A stretch of DNA of 64,000 nt from Bradyrhizobium sp. Arg816 (GTDB lineage Bacteria; Pseudomonadota; Alphaproteobacteria; Rhizobiales; Xanthobacteraceae), in contig NZ_JAPRAQ010000003.1 of the NCBI RefSeq assembly GCF_029989365.1, positions 124,001 through 188,000 of the forward strand, written 5' to 3'. This document shows, piece after piece, positions 50,915 through 59,889 of the stretch (position 1 is its first letter; each line of letters opens with the position of its first letter). The notes beneath the pieces were generated by a model. It ran no database searches. It saw nothing but the letters and a program-made list of their open reading frames with translations, and was not told the DNA's origin. The position numbers and the translations under genes were made by a program.

Positions 50915-51602
50915 GGAGCGCGAGCCGTCCCGTCAACGAAAATCTTTTCGATCTTCGGCCCTCGCCCAAGGCTCCGTTGTGCTGAGGTCATATGGTGGAG
51001 GCCGCTGAGGTGCCGCGGCCACGGAAGACACTGCAGTGGTCAGTCACCGACCCCGCGCCCCAGCATCGTTCGTCTGCGTGTCCCCGCTCGCATGGATGAC
51101 GGTCAGTGATCACCAGCCGGTGACGCTGTCTGCCCATGACATACGTCACCGGCCGGGTCGCTGCGATCGACTGGACGCGGTGCGCTCAAAGCTGACCGCT
51201 TGTCACCGCGACGGACGACGCGACCACCACGGCCGCTGCTCCTCACTTCACCGTCCGCCGGGAGCACGATCACCATCACCATCATCGTTCTCGCCCTGCA
51301 CGGGCCAGTGAGGTTTCCAAGCGCTCGCGAGCGCGGGAGGGGTGAAGGCGAGATTTTTTATGCGGCATGGCCCCGGCATTGGCTGAGCGGTTTTCCTTAG
51401 CCACCAACAAAAGCGGACTTACCACCACCCCAGGCCTTCGGGGATGCACCCCCACACGCGCGCGAGGTTCATGCATCCGCACCCCCACCCCCGAAATCAT
51501 CGGGCGTCACCATTTCACGCGCCATATGAGCGCATTTTCCAAAAGGCGATTTTACGCCGTCACCGTCCGCGCGCTCGGCCGCGCCAACGAAGAAGAGAGA
51601 CC
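50915..51602. other. Non-coding spacer between recombinase and tape-measure gene
   Basis: 688 bases with only weak frames. Contains CACCACC/ATCATC-rich and CACCCCCACCCC-like runs near 51420-51490, and ends with a purine-rich AAGAAGAGAG before the next start. Probably holds the promoter of the large gene; I see no further gene. Confidence 0.4.
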
Positions 51603-54600
51603 ATGTCAGAGAACCTCCAGCTCCACGTATCATTGACCGCGACCGACAGCATGAGTCCTGTGGTCGTCGGACTGCAAAAAAACCTCCAGAAGCTTAAGGC
51701 GGTCATCAACTCCATCAACGGTATCTCAGCGCCTAAGCTGTTTCCTGACAGCCTCTCGGCAGGCCTACAGAAGTTCACCGACGACGCCCGCAAGGCCGCT
51801 GCGACCTATCGCACCGAATGGAAGTCGGCCTATGCAGACAGCCTGCGTGACGCGCGGGCGTTCCATCGTGAACTGGACCGCCTTGACCGGCAGACCTTCA
51901 ACCGCCGGCAGGCTGAGCAACGCGCCGTTGGTCGTAGTGCCAGTTCCAGCGGCCGTGGCGCGCTCCCCCGTGGTATTTCGCCAACCACGGCGCTCGTCTC
52001 CGGCGGCATCACCATCTCCGGTGTCGCATCCGCCTTTAAACGCCGCATGGAGACGGAAGCCAGCGAGACAAAAACTCAACTTTTCGGTGGGCTCTCAGCG
52101 GCAGAGGTGAAGAAACTGCGAGGTGATTGGTCGGATCAGGTCGCGATCAAATTTGGCGAGTCGGCTTCCGTGGTCCTCGACTCATTCACCGAGAGTTTGA
52201 AGCAGGGATTCGGAAAGGATGCGGCCAAGAAGGTCACTGAGGGCGCCTTAGAATCTGCCGCCGCGCTCGAAATGGACATCGGCCAGTTGATGCGGCTCGC
52301 TGGAAAAACCGCCACGTCCATCTATGGAGACGTGAAAAAGGCCGATCCCGCTCGCGTGCTCAAGATGATGAACTCGGTCGCCGTGGCCGCTGCCGCGACC
52401 GCCGCAGACCCTAACGAGGTGGTAGAGGCGAACAAGCGCGCTCTGTCCGCCTTGAGCACCACGCGGATGAAGGAAACCGATCTCTCCGCGTTCACATCGG
52501 TCGGCATCTCGGCAGGCCTGCAAAGCAATAAGGCCGGAACGTTCCTCGGCTACTTGACCTCGGAATTTGCAAACGCCGGAAACGCCCGTGGGCAGAGGGC
52601 CAAAGACCTAGATCAAGCTGCACGCATGATCGGGTACGGCGGCCGGTCACAGATGGCTCAGCGCATGGCGTCTGCACCCAGCGAGTTCATGTTGAGCATG
52701 TTCGAGAAGATGCAGAACATGACCGAGCAGACCCGCGCTAAGTTTGCAAACTTGGCCGGCATGCGCGAGTGGCGTGATGAACTCGTACAGATGGCCAAGG
52801 CCGGCGCTCAAATCCGGGAGACGCTGAAGGAGATCGACGAAAAGAGCGACGCGGTTTCCGCGTTCTCCCGCACCAAGCTGAACTCGCTTGCGAAGCGCTG
52901 GGACCGGATCAAGGCGATGTTCGGTCTCGCATGGGAGAAATTCGGGAGCGGCTTTGAGCAGAGCTTCATTGAGGTGTCCGATTGGTCCGATCGACATACC
53001 GGCATCTTCACCTCCAGCAAGATCGCGGAGAAGTCCAGAGACCTTGTCGAGCGGCTGAAGAAGGCCTTTGGTGTCGCCAACATGGGCGACGCACTCGACA
53101 AGATCGCCGCGAAACTATCGTCCGTGGACGTAGACAAGATCATCGGCTTCGTGTCGGGCTTCGCGGGCGGGCTCAGGTCTGTGTTCGATACCGTCACCAA
53201 CCTGCTGAAGGGCGTGGCCGCGGCAATGGGCGAGGGCAACAGCGCCGAAGTTCTGGGGAGGCTGACCGGGCAGATTGTTGCCTTGTCCGTCGCACTCGGG
53301 ACACTTACTCCGGTCATGGCCGTGTTCAGCGGCTTGGTGAGCATCATCAGCCGCATCGCGGGTCTGCTCGGTGGTCGGGCGTTGCTCGGTGCTGCCAGCG
53401 CCAACCCTGTTGGCACCGCTGCGTTGCTCGCTTGGCTCCTCGCGGAGAACAACGACGCCGGCATATCGGATGCCTCGAAGAAACGGCCGGGAGAAACGAC
53501 CGGCCAATGGCGAGAGCGGCAGCGCCAGCACAAGAAAGACCTCTATCAGAAGCAGTCCGGCGACAGCTTCAACCCCGCGGACGTCCATCCGATGAGCTAC
53601 ATCGGGAGCAAGCTGGACAATCTCGGTGGCAAGATCGAACGCGCTTCGTTCATCAGCACCGACTTCAGCTCCCGGGGCCGGATCTACGGCGGCTTAGGTG
53701 GACTGAGCGGCAGCACGGCTGTCAGCGCCAACATGAACCGTCTCGTCAGCGGCGTCGGCACTCCCGATGCCCTGATCAACGGCGCCACGCCCGGCGGCCT
53801 GCTCCCTAACTTCGGCGTTGGGTCGGGAGGCATCATCCGTCGCGGTCGCAGCGGCGGCCTTGGCGCTCCTGACGTAGGGACCAACGTCCCCGCTGGCGGC
53901 GTAGCTGACACGACCGCCGGAATGGGCCTCAGCGGTAACGCCTACCTCGCCGCTCGACGAGCACGATTCGCCGGCGAAATGAAGGAAGACCCCACGCTCA
54001 AGCGGGACATCGCGGCCATGCAGTTAACCGAGGGCGCAAGTGGCGGCGGTACTGTCGAAAGCCTCTACAACCGCGCTGACATGATGGGATGGTCTCTCCG
54101 GAAGACTCTCGGCTACTACGCCGATGGATCGCAGAGTGTCGATAAGTATGGCCGGAGGAACAGCTTCTACGGCCCGATCCGCCGCGGCGAACTGCCGGGC
54201 GCAATCGCGAAGGTCAAGGCCGATCCGAAGCTTCGGGCGAAGTTCGACGCCTACACCGACGCGGCTCTGGCAGGCAGCCACAGGATCGGCGGCTACACCG
54301 ACCAGGGTCTGCCGACTGATCCCAACGGCACGGTTGCTCGCGCCAGGAAGGGTCTGCCGCCGCTTCCGACGATCAAGGTGGGCGGGAACGAGTTCACCGA
54401 GTGGCTCGGCAATAAGCGGGCGCGCGACTATCGCCTGATGATCGAGAAAGGCATCGCCGGCAGCGGCGACTCTCCGATCAAGAGCGTCCCGTCGCCCGCT
54501 GATGCGGTCAGAAACGTTCCTGCTGGTCCGCAGTCTGGCGTCCCAATGAGGGGCGACTTTGGAGGCGGTCGTGGCTCTGTCGCGATCCACATCAACGGCA

Positions 54601-54698
54601 ACAGCCACGATCCGGAAGCCCTCGCAACCCTGGTGCAGCGCCGGGTTGACGAGTCCATGAACTGGCGCGCCCATGACTCGGAGAGCGAGTACACCTGA
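51603..54698 (+). CDS. Phage tail tape-measure-like protein
   Basis: 1031 residues from the ATG at 51603 with AAGAAGAGAG upstream; an open frame extends further back without a site. N-terminal helical repeats with DSMSPVVVGLQKNLQKLKAV, then VSGGITISGVASAFKRRMET. A long helical part runs to about residue 540, followed by hydrophobic segments (about 555-615: IVALSVALGTLTPVMAVFSG). The C-terminal half is glycine-rich and ends DPEALATLVQRRVDESMNW, a tape-measure ending. Such proteins set tail length and enter the host membrane. No capsid, tail-tube or baseplate genes are near, so its use here is unclear. Confidence 0.8.
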   Translation: MSENLQLHVSLTATDSMSPVVVGLQKNLQKLKAVINSINGISAPKLFPDSLSAGLQKFTDDARKAAATYRTEWKSAYADSLRDARAFHRELDRLDRQTFNRRQAEQRAVGRSASSSGRGALPRGISPTTALVSGGITISGVASAFKRRMETEASETKTQLFGGLSAAEVKKLRGDWSDQVAIKFGESASVVLDSFTESLKQGFGKDAAKKVTEGALESAAALEMDIGQLMRLAGKTATSIYGDVKKADPARVLKMMNSVAVAAAATAADPNEVVEANKRALSALSTTRMKETDLSAFTSVGISAGLQSNKAGTFLGYLTSEFANAGNARGQRAKDLDQAARMIGYGGRSQMAQRMASAPSEFMLSMFEKMQNMTEQTRAKFANLAGMREWRDELVQMAKAGAQIRETLKEIDEKSDAVSAFSRTKLNSLAKRWDRIKAMFGLAWEKFGSGFEQSFIEVSDWSDRHTGIFTSSKIAEKSRDLVERLKKAFGVANMGDALDKIAAKLSSVDVDKIIGFVSGFAGGLRSVFDTVTNLLKGVAAAMGEGNSAEVLGRLTGQIVALSVALGTLTPVMAVFSGLVSIISRIAGLLGGRALLGAASANPVGTAALLAWLLAENNDAGISDASKKRPGETTGQWRERQRQHKKDLYQKQSGDSFNPADVHPMSYIGSKLDNLGGKIERASFISTDFSSRGRIYGGLGGLSGSTAVSANMNRLVSGVGTPDALINGATPGGLLPNFGVGSGGIIRRGRSGGLGAPDVGTNVPAGGVADTTAGMGLSGNAYLAARRARFAGEMKEDPTLKRDIAAMQLTEGASGGGTVESLYNRADMMGWSLRKTLGYYADGSQSVDKYGRRNSFYGPIRRGELPGAIAKVKADPKLRAKFDAYTDAALAGSHRIGGYTDQGLPTDPNGTVARARKGLPPLPTIKVGGNEFTEWLGNKRARDYRLMIEKGIAGSGDSPIKSVPSPADAVRNVPAGPQSGVPMRGDFGGGRGSVAIHINGNSHDPEALATLVQRRVDESMNWRAHDSESEYT

Positions 54699-54708
54699 GA
54701 CAACAGCT

Positions 54709-54736
54709 CGGCCCTACGGGGCCGGGCAACTTTTTT
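54709..54736 (+). terminator. Intrinsic terminator after the tape-measure gene
   Basis: CGGCCC-TACG-GGGCCG stem followed a few bases on by TTTTTT (54731-54736). Confidence 0.75.
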
Positions 54737-54831
54737 CGCCGTTTGCGTCAATACAAATTCCAATGCAAACGCCGATCGCTCATGGTCGAGTCGCGATCGA
54801 CGTTCGGTCGCATTGAAAGGAAAGCATCACC

Positions 54832-55023
54832 GTGAAGAGCCATCCAGTAGAAACCGCAATCGAATTGATCTTGTTGGCACTGTTCAGAGTCGGTGGAGAT
54901 CATCGGGCAACTGCGCTATCAGCGGCCGATAGCCTCATGCACTTGATCGACGGGCAGGTATTCCACGACGTCTCAGTCGAAGCAGCTTCGGAGATCGGCG
55001 GGGGCTCGCTCGGTACTTCGTGA
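54832..55023 (+). CDS. Small hypothetical protein
   Basis: 63 residues from a GTG at 54832 with GAAAGGAAAG (54815-54824). MKSHPVETAIELILLALFRV then HRATALSAADSLMHLIDG. Helical; slight hydrophobic stretch. Convergent with the integrase. Function unknown. Confidence 0.5.
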   Translation: MKSHPVETAIELILLALFRVGGDHRATALSAADSLMHLIDGQVFHDVSVEAASEIGGGSLGTS

Positions 55024-55062
55024 TCCACCTCAGCCCACTGCGGCCATCGCGCTCTCAGCCAC

Positions 55063-56715
55063 TCAGGCCGGGGGCGTTTTTGCAATCCGGGGGATGGCAT
55101 TAATCACGCGGGCCATGGCGAACACCGACACGTCGCCATAGTCCTCGCCAGATGTTCGGGCCGCGTGGCCCTGAATGGCATCGACGACTCGCGGATCAAA
55201 TCCAAGGTCACGACTGACTGACTTGAGGCGGTGCCGCCATGCGTGGTTAGGCTGGACCCGTTCATCGGGTACAACCGTCCGAACAAAATCAAGGACACGT
55301 TTGTAGCTGCCTTTCGCGAACAGCGGGCCGTCTCCCGAGTCAGCGACGAAGCGCAATAACCCGAGTTCGATCAGGTGTGGGTGGACAGGGACCAGCCGGT
55401 AAGTCCCCGTCTTGATGCTCCCGGCAAGCGGATTGAGATCAAAAACATCGTGACCTGACTCGGTGCGAACATCCTCTTTGCGAAGCTGTAACGCCTCCGC
55501 AATACGGCAGCCGGTGTAGCAGGCGATCAGCGGAGCCCACCGCTTGGCGGCGGCTGTCCTCGAGTCCTCTTTCGGCTTCTGCACGTATGAATGGCAGGCC
55601 TCGAAGATCGAGCCGGCTTCCTGATCTGTGAAGCCCTTCGGACGGGTCCGGATCTTCTTTTCTGCCTTGACCTTGACTGCGTCGGCCGGATTTTTCGTCA
55701 GCTTCTGATTGTCTACTGCCCAGCCGAAAATGGATTTGATGCCCGGCAGATCACCATCCTTCAAGGTCTTGGCGGTCACGACCTTCAGACGGGCGTCCTT
55801 GAACGCAATCATGTCCTGCTCGGTCACGCGGTTAGCATCGTCGTGACCGAGATGCTTAACGAGTCGATCGATCGCGCCCTTGTAAGTGTCGTAGGTAGTC
55901 CGACTGCGGCCGGTCGCTTTGGCTTCAGCCCACCATAGTTCAAGCAAGCCGGTGATGGTTTGCCGCGGCTTGATCGCTGCTACGCTTTCGATCGGTGGGA
56001 AGCGTTGGGCCTTCGGGTCAGGGCTGTAGTCACCCTCAGCATTGCGCCGTAGCTGCCAGCCTGCATCAAGGCTGGCCGTTCCGACGAAGCGGAGGAAGCG
56101 TCGCCGATCGCTCGGGTTTAGGTGGATGCGCTGGCGGATCAGAACCCAATCAGCGAGAAGTCCGAACCGATCTTCCAGCGCGTCATACTGGTCGGGCGGG
56201 AAGGCGTTGACAGCCGCAGTCAGATCACCAGTCCCAAACAGCTCCGTCGCGGTGCTCGCCTCGTTCGGCATCAAGGCCGCTGGAGGTGGGTTTTTGATGC
56301 GACCTTCAAGCGCCGCGCGACTGAGCGCCTTGTGATACATCCATGCGTCAGGTTCGCCGGGGTTGTCGCGGTGGATTTCCTGATACAGCCGGTACGTCTC
56401 GCCGCTCAGCGCGACCATGTCTTTGTGACTGAGACTGATCGGAGCCGCTTCGGTCAGATCGAACAGCCGGCGAAGGTGATCCAGAGCGTTGGCCTGTCGC
56501 GCCTCCGCAATGGTCCTGTCGTCCGTCCCGAGGGTAAACGCTACGTCGCTTCCGATCGTCACGGTCCGGACGAATGGATAGTCGTCTGGTGTGCTGATGC
56601 TGAGCAACACGCGCTTGCCGCGGAGTCGATCGACGATCTTGGTAGGAACGCGAATGCGGAATTGGGGAACGGTCGAGCCGGCACGCTGGGACATTGAGAA
56701 CTTCAGAGAAACCAT
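55063..56715 (-). CDS. Tyrosine integrase at tRNA-Thr
   Basis: About 550 residues from the ATG at 56715 (a GTG at 56730 is an alternative). The N-terminal half is a phage-type region; the SAM-like core-binding domain reads TITGLLELWWAEAKATGRSR and the catalytic domain has the first Arg in ACYTGCRIAEALQLRKEDVR, the HxxR box in NHAWRHRLKSVSRDLGF, and GHAARTSGEDYGD with the nucleophile tyrosine. Length is greater than lambda Int (356). It recombines the element into the tRNA 3' end 74 bases away. Candidate arm sites overlap its promoter. Confidence 0.95.
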   Translation of the reverse strand: MVSLKFSMSQRAGSTVPQFRIRVPTKIVDRLRGKRVLLSISTPDDYPFVRTVTIGSDVAFTLGTDDRTIAEARQANALDHLRRLFDLTEAAPISLSHKDMVALSGETYRLYQEIHRDNPGEPDAWMYHKALSRAALEGRIKNPPPAALMPNEASTATELFGTGDLTAAVNAFPPDQYDALEDRFGLLADWVLIRQRIHLNPSDRRRFLRFVGTASLDAGWQLRRNAEGDYSPDPKAQRFPPIESVAAIKPRQTITGLLELWWAEAKATGRSRTTYDTYKGAIDRLVKHLGHDDANRVTEQDMIAFKDARLKVVTAKTLKDGDLPGIKSIFGWAVDNQKLTKNPADAVKVKAEKKIRTRPKGFTDQEAGSIFEACHSYVQKPKEDSRTAAAKRWAPLIACYTGCRIAEALQLRKEDVRTESGHDVFDLNPLAGSIKTGTYRLVPVHPHLIELGLLRFVADSGDGPLFAKGSYKRVLDFVRTVVPDERVQPNHAWRHRLKSVSRDLGFDPRVVDAIQGHAARTSGEDYGDVSVFAMARVINAIPRIAKTPPA

Positions 56716-56720
56716 TGGTC

Positions 56721-56743
56721 TGTGTGGCACTTTTGTGTGGCAC
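56721..56743. promoter_or_regulatory. Tandem arm-type repeats beside the integrase
   Basis: TGTGTGGCAC at 56721-56730 and again at 56734-56743, with GGACCGAAATTTCAAG next to them, the reverse complement of the TTCGGTCC motif beside the left att. Their position overlaps the integrase start and promoter, so Int could repress its own gene; inference. Confidence 0.55.
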
Positions 56744-56788
56744 TCAGGACCGAAATTTCAAGAAAATCAATGTTCCCAGCAGGATGAG

Positions 56789-56814
56789 TGGTGCTGCCAG
56801 ACAGGATTGAACTG
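56789..56814 (+). repeat. att site, right direct repeat (tRNA 3' end)
   Basis: Identical over 26 bases to 6128-6153; forms the CCA end, acceptor 3' strand and T-arm of tRNA-Thr. Marks the right edge of the island. Confidence 0.85.
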
Positions 56815-56863
56815 TCGACCTCTCCATTACCAATGGAGTGCTCTACCACTGAGCTACGGCAGC
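56789..56863 (-). tRNA. tRNA-Thr (anticodon GGT)
   Basis: Minus-strand 75 nt with encoded CCA. Acceptor GCTGCCG pairs with TGGCAGC, the D-arm is GCTC..GAGC, the anticodon stem CTCCA/TGGAG encloses TTGGTAA (anticodon GGT, reading ACC and ACT), and the T-arm is GACAG-TTCAATC-CTGTC. It is intact, so the integration restored the gene. It serves as the attachment target of the integrase. Confidence 0.97.
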
Positions 56864-57049
56864 ATGTGCTGGGATAAGAATCGGCCGCCAAGGGGGCCTA
56901 CCAAGCGGGCCGATATCTGCCACAAGCCCCCCTCCTGTGCAAGCTTGCTAGCTCCGCCAAAACGAGAAAATCGGGTCGATATCGGGGCCAAAATGCCCGT
57001 TTTCAGGTGAAAGTACCGACTTTCCGCCGATTTCGGTTCCGATATCCCC

Positions 57050-57069
57050 GGCCAACTGGCCAGTTGGCC
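57050..57069. repeat. Perfect 20-bp palindrome in the 56864-57181 intergenic region
   Basis: GGCCAACTGGCCAGTTGGCC is fully self-complementary. Three GATATC-centred motifs (near 56915, 56980 and 57042) lie in the same 318-base gap, which holds no gene. Possibly an operator or a terminator for the flanking core genes; unresolved. Confidence 0.6.
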
Positions 57070-57181
57070 GCGGCATGGCATTCGGCCCATTTTCGACTTT
57101 CGCACGATCGGATCGCGAGGGGCCTCTTGAGCTGCCGCATTCTCCGGGCATGTTATCGCGGATCGCTGGTATGGACCGCTG

Positions 57182-57370
57182 ATGGCTGACGAGAACGACA
57201 AGAGCACGAGACAGGCGAGGGGGGCGCGGGACGACCGGCTGAAATCGGCGCTGCGTGAAAACCTGAAGCGGCGGAAGGCGCAGGCGCGCGAACGCGCCGC
57301 AATCACCGACCCCTCGCAGAATGACGATGCTTCCCTAGATGAGGGGACCGCCGGCAAGACTGGCGATTGA
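57182..57370 (+). CDS. Small polar hypothetical protein
   Basis: 62 residues: MADENDKSTRQARGARDDRL then KSALRENLKRRKAQARERAA. A highly charged helical protein familiar from Bradyrhizobium chromosomes; no domain. It precedes the cNMP/TrxR-like gene by 28 bases on the same strand. Confidence 0.65.
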   Translation: MADENDKSTRQARGARDDRLKSALRENLKRRKAQARERAAITDPSQNDDASLDEGTAGKTGD

Positions 57371-57398
57371 AGACTGGCGATTAGAATTTTTGGAGTGC

Positions 57399-59117
57399 AT
57401 GGACGTGGCAATGGGGCAGGACGAGCAGCAACGAAACGATGGTGACGCGCAGATGTCGCGATTCACACGCCCCGAGCAGACCTTTCCCGCGCTGACATCG
57501 GCCGAGATCGAGCGCATGCGGAATTTCGGCGAGGTCCGCACTTACGCCGACGGCGAATTCCTGTTCGAGACCGGCAAGCCCGGGCCGGGCATGTTCGTCG
57601 TTCTGAAGGGCCACGTCGCCATCACCCAGCGCGACGGGCTCGGCAATGTCACGCCGCTGATCGACCAGGGGCCGGGGCAATTTCTGGCCGAACTCAGCCA
57701 GCTCTCGGGCCGGCCGGCGCTGGTCGACGGCCGCGCCGAAGGCGAGGTCGAGACGCTGCTGCTGCCGCCGCCCCGCCTGCGTGCGCTGCTGGTCGCCGAG
57801 GCCGAGCTCGGCGAGCGCATCATGCGCGCGCTGATCCTGCGCCGGGTCAATCTGCTTCAGGCCGGCGTCGGCGGTGTGGTGCTGATCGGACCCTCGCATT
57901 CGGCCGGCGTGGTGCGCTTGCAGGGCTTCCTCACCCGCAACGGCCAGCCGCATCATCTGCTCGATCCCGAACGTGACCGCGACGCCGCCGAGGTGATCGC
58001 GCGCTATTCGCCGAAGCCGGAAGACTGGCCGCTGGTCGTCGCGGCGAGCGGCGAGGTGCTGCGCAACCCCAGCGAAACCGAGGTTGCGCGCGCGATCGGC
58101 ATGATCGGCGGCCCCCGCAACGACCGCATCTACGACGTCGCGATCGTCGGCTGCGGACCCGCCGGGCTGGCGACCGCCGTGTATGCGGCGTCCGAAGGGC
58201 TTTCGGTTGCCGTGCTCGACACCCGCGCCTTCGGCGGCCAGGCCGGCGCCAGCGCGCGCATCGAAAACTATCTGGGCTTTCCGACCGGCATTTCCGGCCT
58301 GGCCCTGACCGCGCGCGCGTTCAACCAGGCGCAGAAGTTCGGCGCCGACATCATGATCCCGGTCACGGTGAAGTCGCTCGACTGCACGCGCAGGGACGGC
58401 GCCTTTGCGGTGACGCTCGACGGCAGCGATCCCCTGCGTTCGCGCGCAGTCGTGGTTGCGAGCGGCGCGCGTTATCGCCGCCCCGAGATCGAGAACCTCG
58501 ACAAGTTCGAGGGCCGCGGCGTCTGGTATTGGGCCTCTCCGGTCGAGGCGCGGCTCTGCGCCGGCGACGAGGTCGCCCTGGTCGGCGCCGGCAATTCGGC
58601 GGGACAGGCGGCCGTGTTCCTGTCGGGGCACGCCAAGAAGGTGCTGATGATCATCCGCGGCGGTGGCCTGGGGGCCAGCATGTCGCGCTATCTCATCGAG
58701 CGCATCGAAGCGACACCCAACATCGAATTGATGTTCAATACCGAGATCACCGCGCTCGAGGGCGACGAGGCCACGCTGCTGCGGCGCATCCGCTGGAAGA
58801 GCCGGTTGTCTGATGACGAGGACTCCGCCGCCATCAAGAATCTCTTTTTGTTCGTCGGCGCCGATCCCGCCACCAGCTGGCTCGACGGCTGCGGCGTCAC
58901 GCTCGATCGCGGCGGCTTCGTCGTGACGGGCGCGCAGTCCGAGCTGAACCAGGGCAGGCTGGTGGCCCCGCTGGAGACCTCGGTGCCCGGCGTCTACGCG
59001 GTCGGCGACGTCCGCTCCGGCTCGGTCAAGCGCGTCGGCGGTGCCATCGGCGAGGGCGCGCAGGTCGTGGCCTCCCTGCACGGCTATCTCGGCGACGCCG
59101 CAAAACCGGCGCTCTAA
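57399..59117 (+). CDS. cNMP-binding / thioredoxin-reductase-like fusion
   Basis: 572 residues from the ATG at 57399 with TTTTTGGAG. The N-terminal cNMP-binding domain (about 25-150: LTSAEIERMRNFGEVRTYAD, GKPGPGMFVVLKGHVAIT) is fused to a pyridine-nucleotide flavoreductase (VAIVGCGPAGLATAVYAASE, VALVGAGNSAGQAAVFLSGH, VYAVGDVRSGSVKRVGGAIG). The CxxC redox pair of true thioredoxin reductases is replaced by WYWASPVEARLC, so it cannot reduce thioredoxin the usual way. Probably a cyclic-nucleotide-controlled FAD reductase. Confidence 0.92.
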   Translation: MDVAMGQDEQQRNDGDAQMSRFTRPEQTFPALTSAEIERMRNFGEVRTYADGEFLFETGKPGPGMFVVLKGHVAITQRDGLGNVTPLIDQGPGQFLAELSQLSGRPALVDGRAEGEVETLLLPPPRLRALLVAEAELGERIMRALILRRVNLLQAGVGGVVLIGPSHSAGVVRLQGFLTRNGQPHHLLDPERDRDAAEVIARYSPKPEDWPLVVAASGEVLRNPSETEVARAIGMIGGPRNDRIYDVAIVGCGPAGLATAVYAASEGLSVAVLDTRAFGGQAGASARIENYLGFPTGISGLALTARAFNQAQKFGADIMIPVTVKSLDCTRRDGAFAVTLDGSDPLRSRAVVVASGARYRRPEIENLDKFEGRGVWYWASPVEARLCAGDEVALVGAGNSAGQAAVFLSGHAKKVLMIIRGGGLGASMSRYLIERIEATPNIELMFNTEITALEGDEATLLRRIRWKSRLSDDEDSAAIKNLFLFVGADPATSWLDGCGVTLDRGGFVVTGAQSELNQGRLVAPLETSVPGVYAVGDVRSGSVKRVGGAIGEGAQVVASLHGYLGDAAKPAL

Positions 59118-59298
59118 AGCACGATCCGGAAAAGTGTGAAGCGGTTTTCCGACAAGATCGTGCTCAAACAATAAGTCAAGGACAAGACAAGGGAATGGCA
59201 AGTCGAATGAGGCTTGCCATCCTGACGTGTCCCACAGACTATCCCCTCTCGCGAGCCAATCGCGCGTGGAAGAACAAAGATTCACAAGGGAGGACCAA

Positions 59299-59607
59299 AT
59301 GGCCGAACTCGTCGTGCTCTACAAGACGCCCAAGGACGCTGCCGCCTTCGACAAGCATTATGCCGAGACCCACATTCCGCTCGCGAAGAAACTTCCCGGC
59401 CTGAAGAAATACGCCGTCAGCACGGGCGCAGTCGGCTCGCCCGCCGGACCATCGGGCGTCCACCTCGTCGCCATTCTCAGCTTCGACAGCGTGGGCGACA
59501 TCCAGAAGGCCTTCGGCAGCGACGCGGGCAAGGCGGCCGCAGGCGACGTGCCGAAATTCGCCAGCGGCGGCGCCGATCTGCTGATCTTCGACACCAAGGA
59601 AGTGTGA
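59299..59607 (+). CDS. EthD-like protein
   Basis: 102 residues from the ATG at 59299 with GGGAGGA. MAELVVLYKTPKDAAAFDKH YAETHIPLAKKLPGLKKYAV is the EthD dimeric alpha-beta barrel pattern, ending DLLIFDTKEV. Members assist degradation of ethers and aromatic compounds or act as small ligand-binding enzymes. Monocistronic, followed by a palindromic repeat. Confidence 0.88.
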   Translation: MAELVVLYKTPKDAAAFDKHYAETHIPLAKKLPGLKKYAVSTGAVGSPAGPSGVHLVAILSFDSVGDIQKAFGSDAGKAAAGDVPKFASGGADLLIFDTKEV

Positions 59608-59636
59608 TCCAACTTTCGTCGGAGACCTGAGGGCTC

Positions 59637-59722
59637 GTAGCCCGGATGGAGCGCAGCGTAATCCGGGACGACACTATCCACACGCGAGAACCCCGGATTT
59701 CGCTTCGCTCCATCCGGGCTAC
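59637..59722. repeat. Palindromic dispersed repeat
   Basis: GTAGCCCGGATGGAGCG (59637-59653) and CGCTCCATCCGGGCTAC (59706-59722) are perfect 17-base inverted repeats; inner arms TAATCCGGG and CCCCGGATT also pair. A shorter copy lies at 4656-4689. It is a familiar element of Bradyrhizobium intergenic DNA. Confidence 0.8.
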
Positions 59723-59889
59723 AAACTGTCGTCGTTTGTGACAGCACTGCAAAAAATTCGGTCGTGCGTTTGTCGATTCGCACGACGGCGCATGGCTCCG
59801 CACGAGTCTGTGACATCGCGTATGTAGCCATCCGATGAGGACCGTAATATCAATCGCCTGATCTCAATGCAGAGAGTAGGAGAGATGCC

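Noticed and set aside
51250..51290. CACCATCACCATCATC run resembling a short tandem repeat or His-tag-like codons
   Set aside because: Only a few repeats, no reading frame that uses them, no spacer structure.
57381..59285. 634-codon minus-strand frame
   Set aside because: Antisense to the cNMP/TrxR-like fusion, whose motifs are unambiguous; the mirror protein has no domain.
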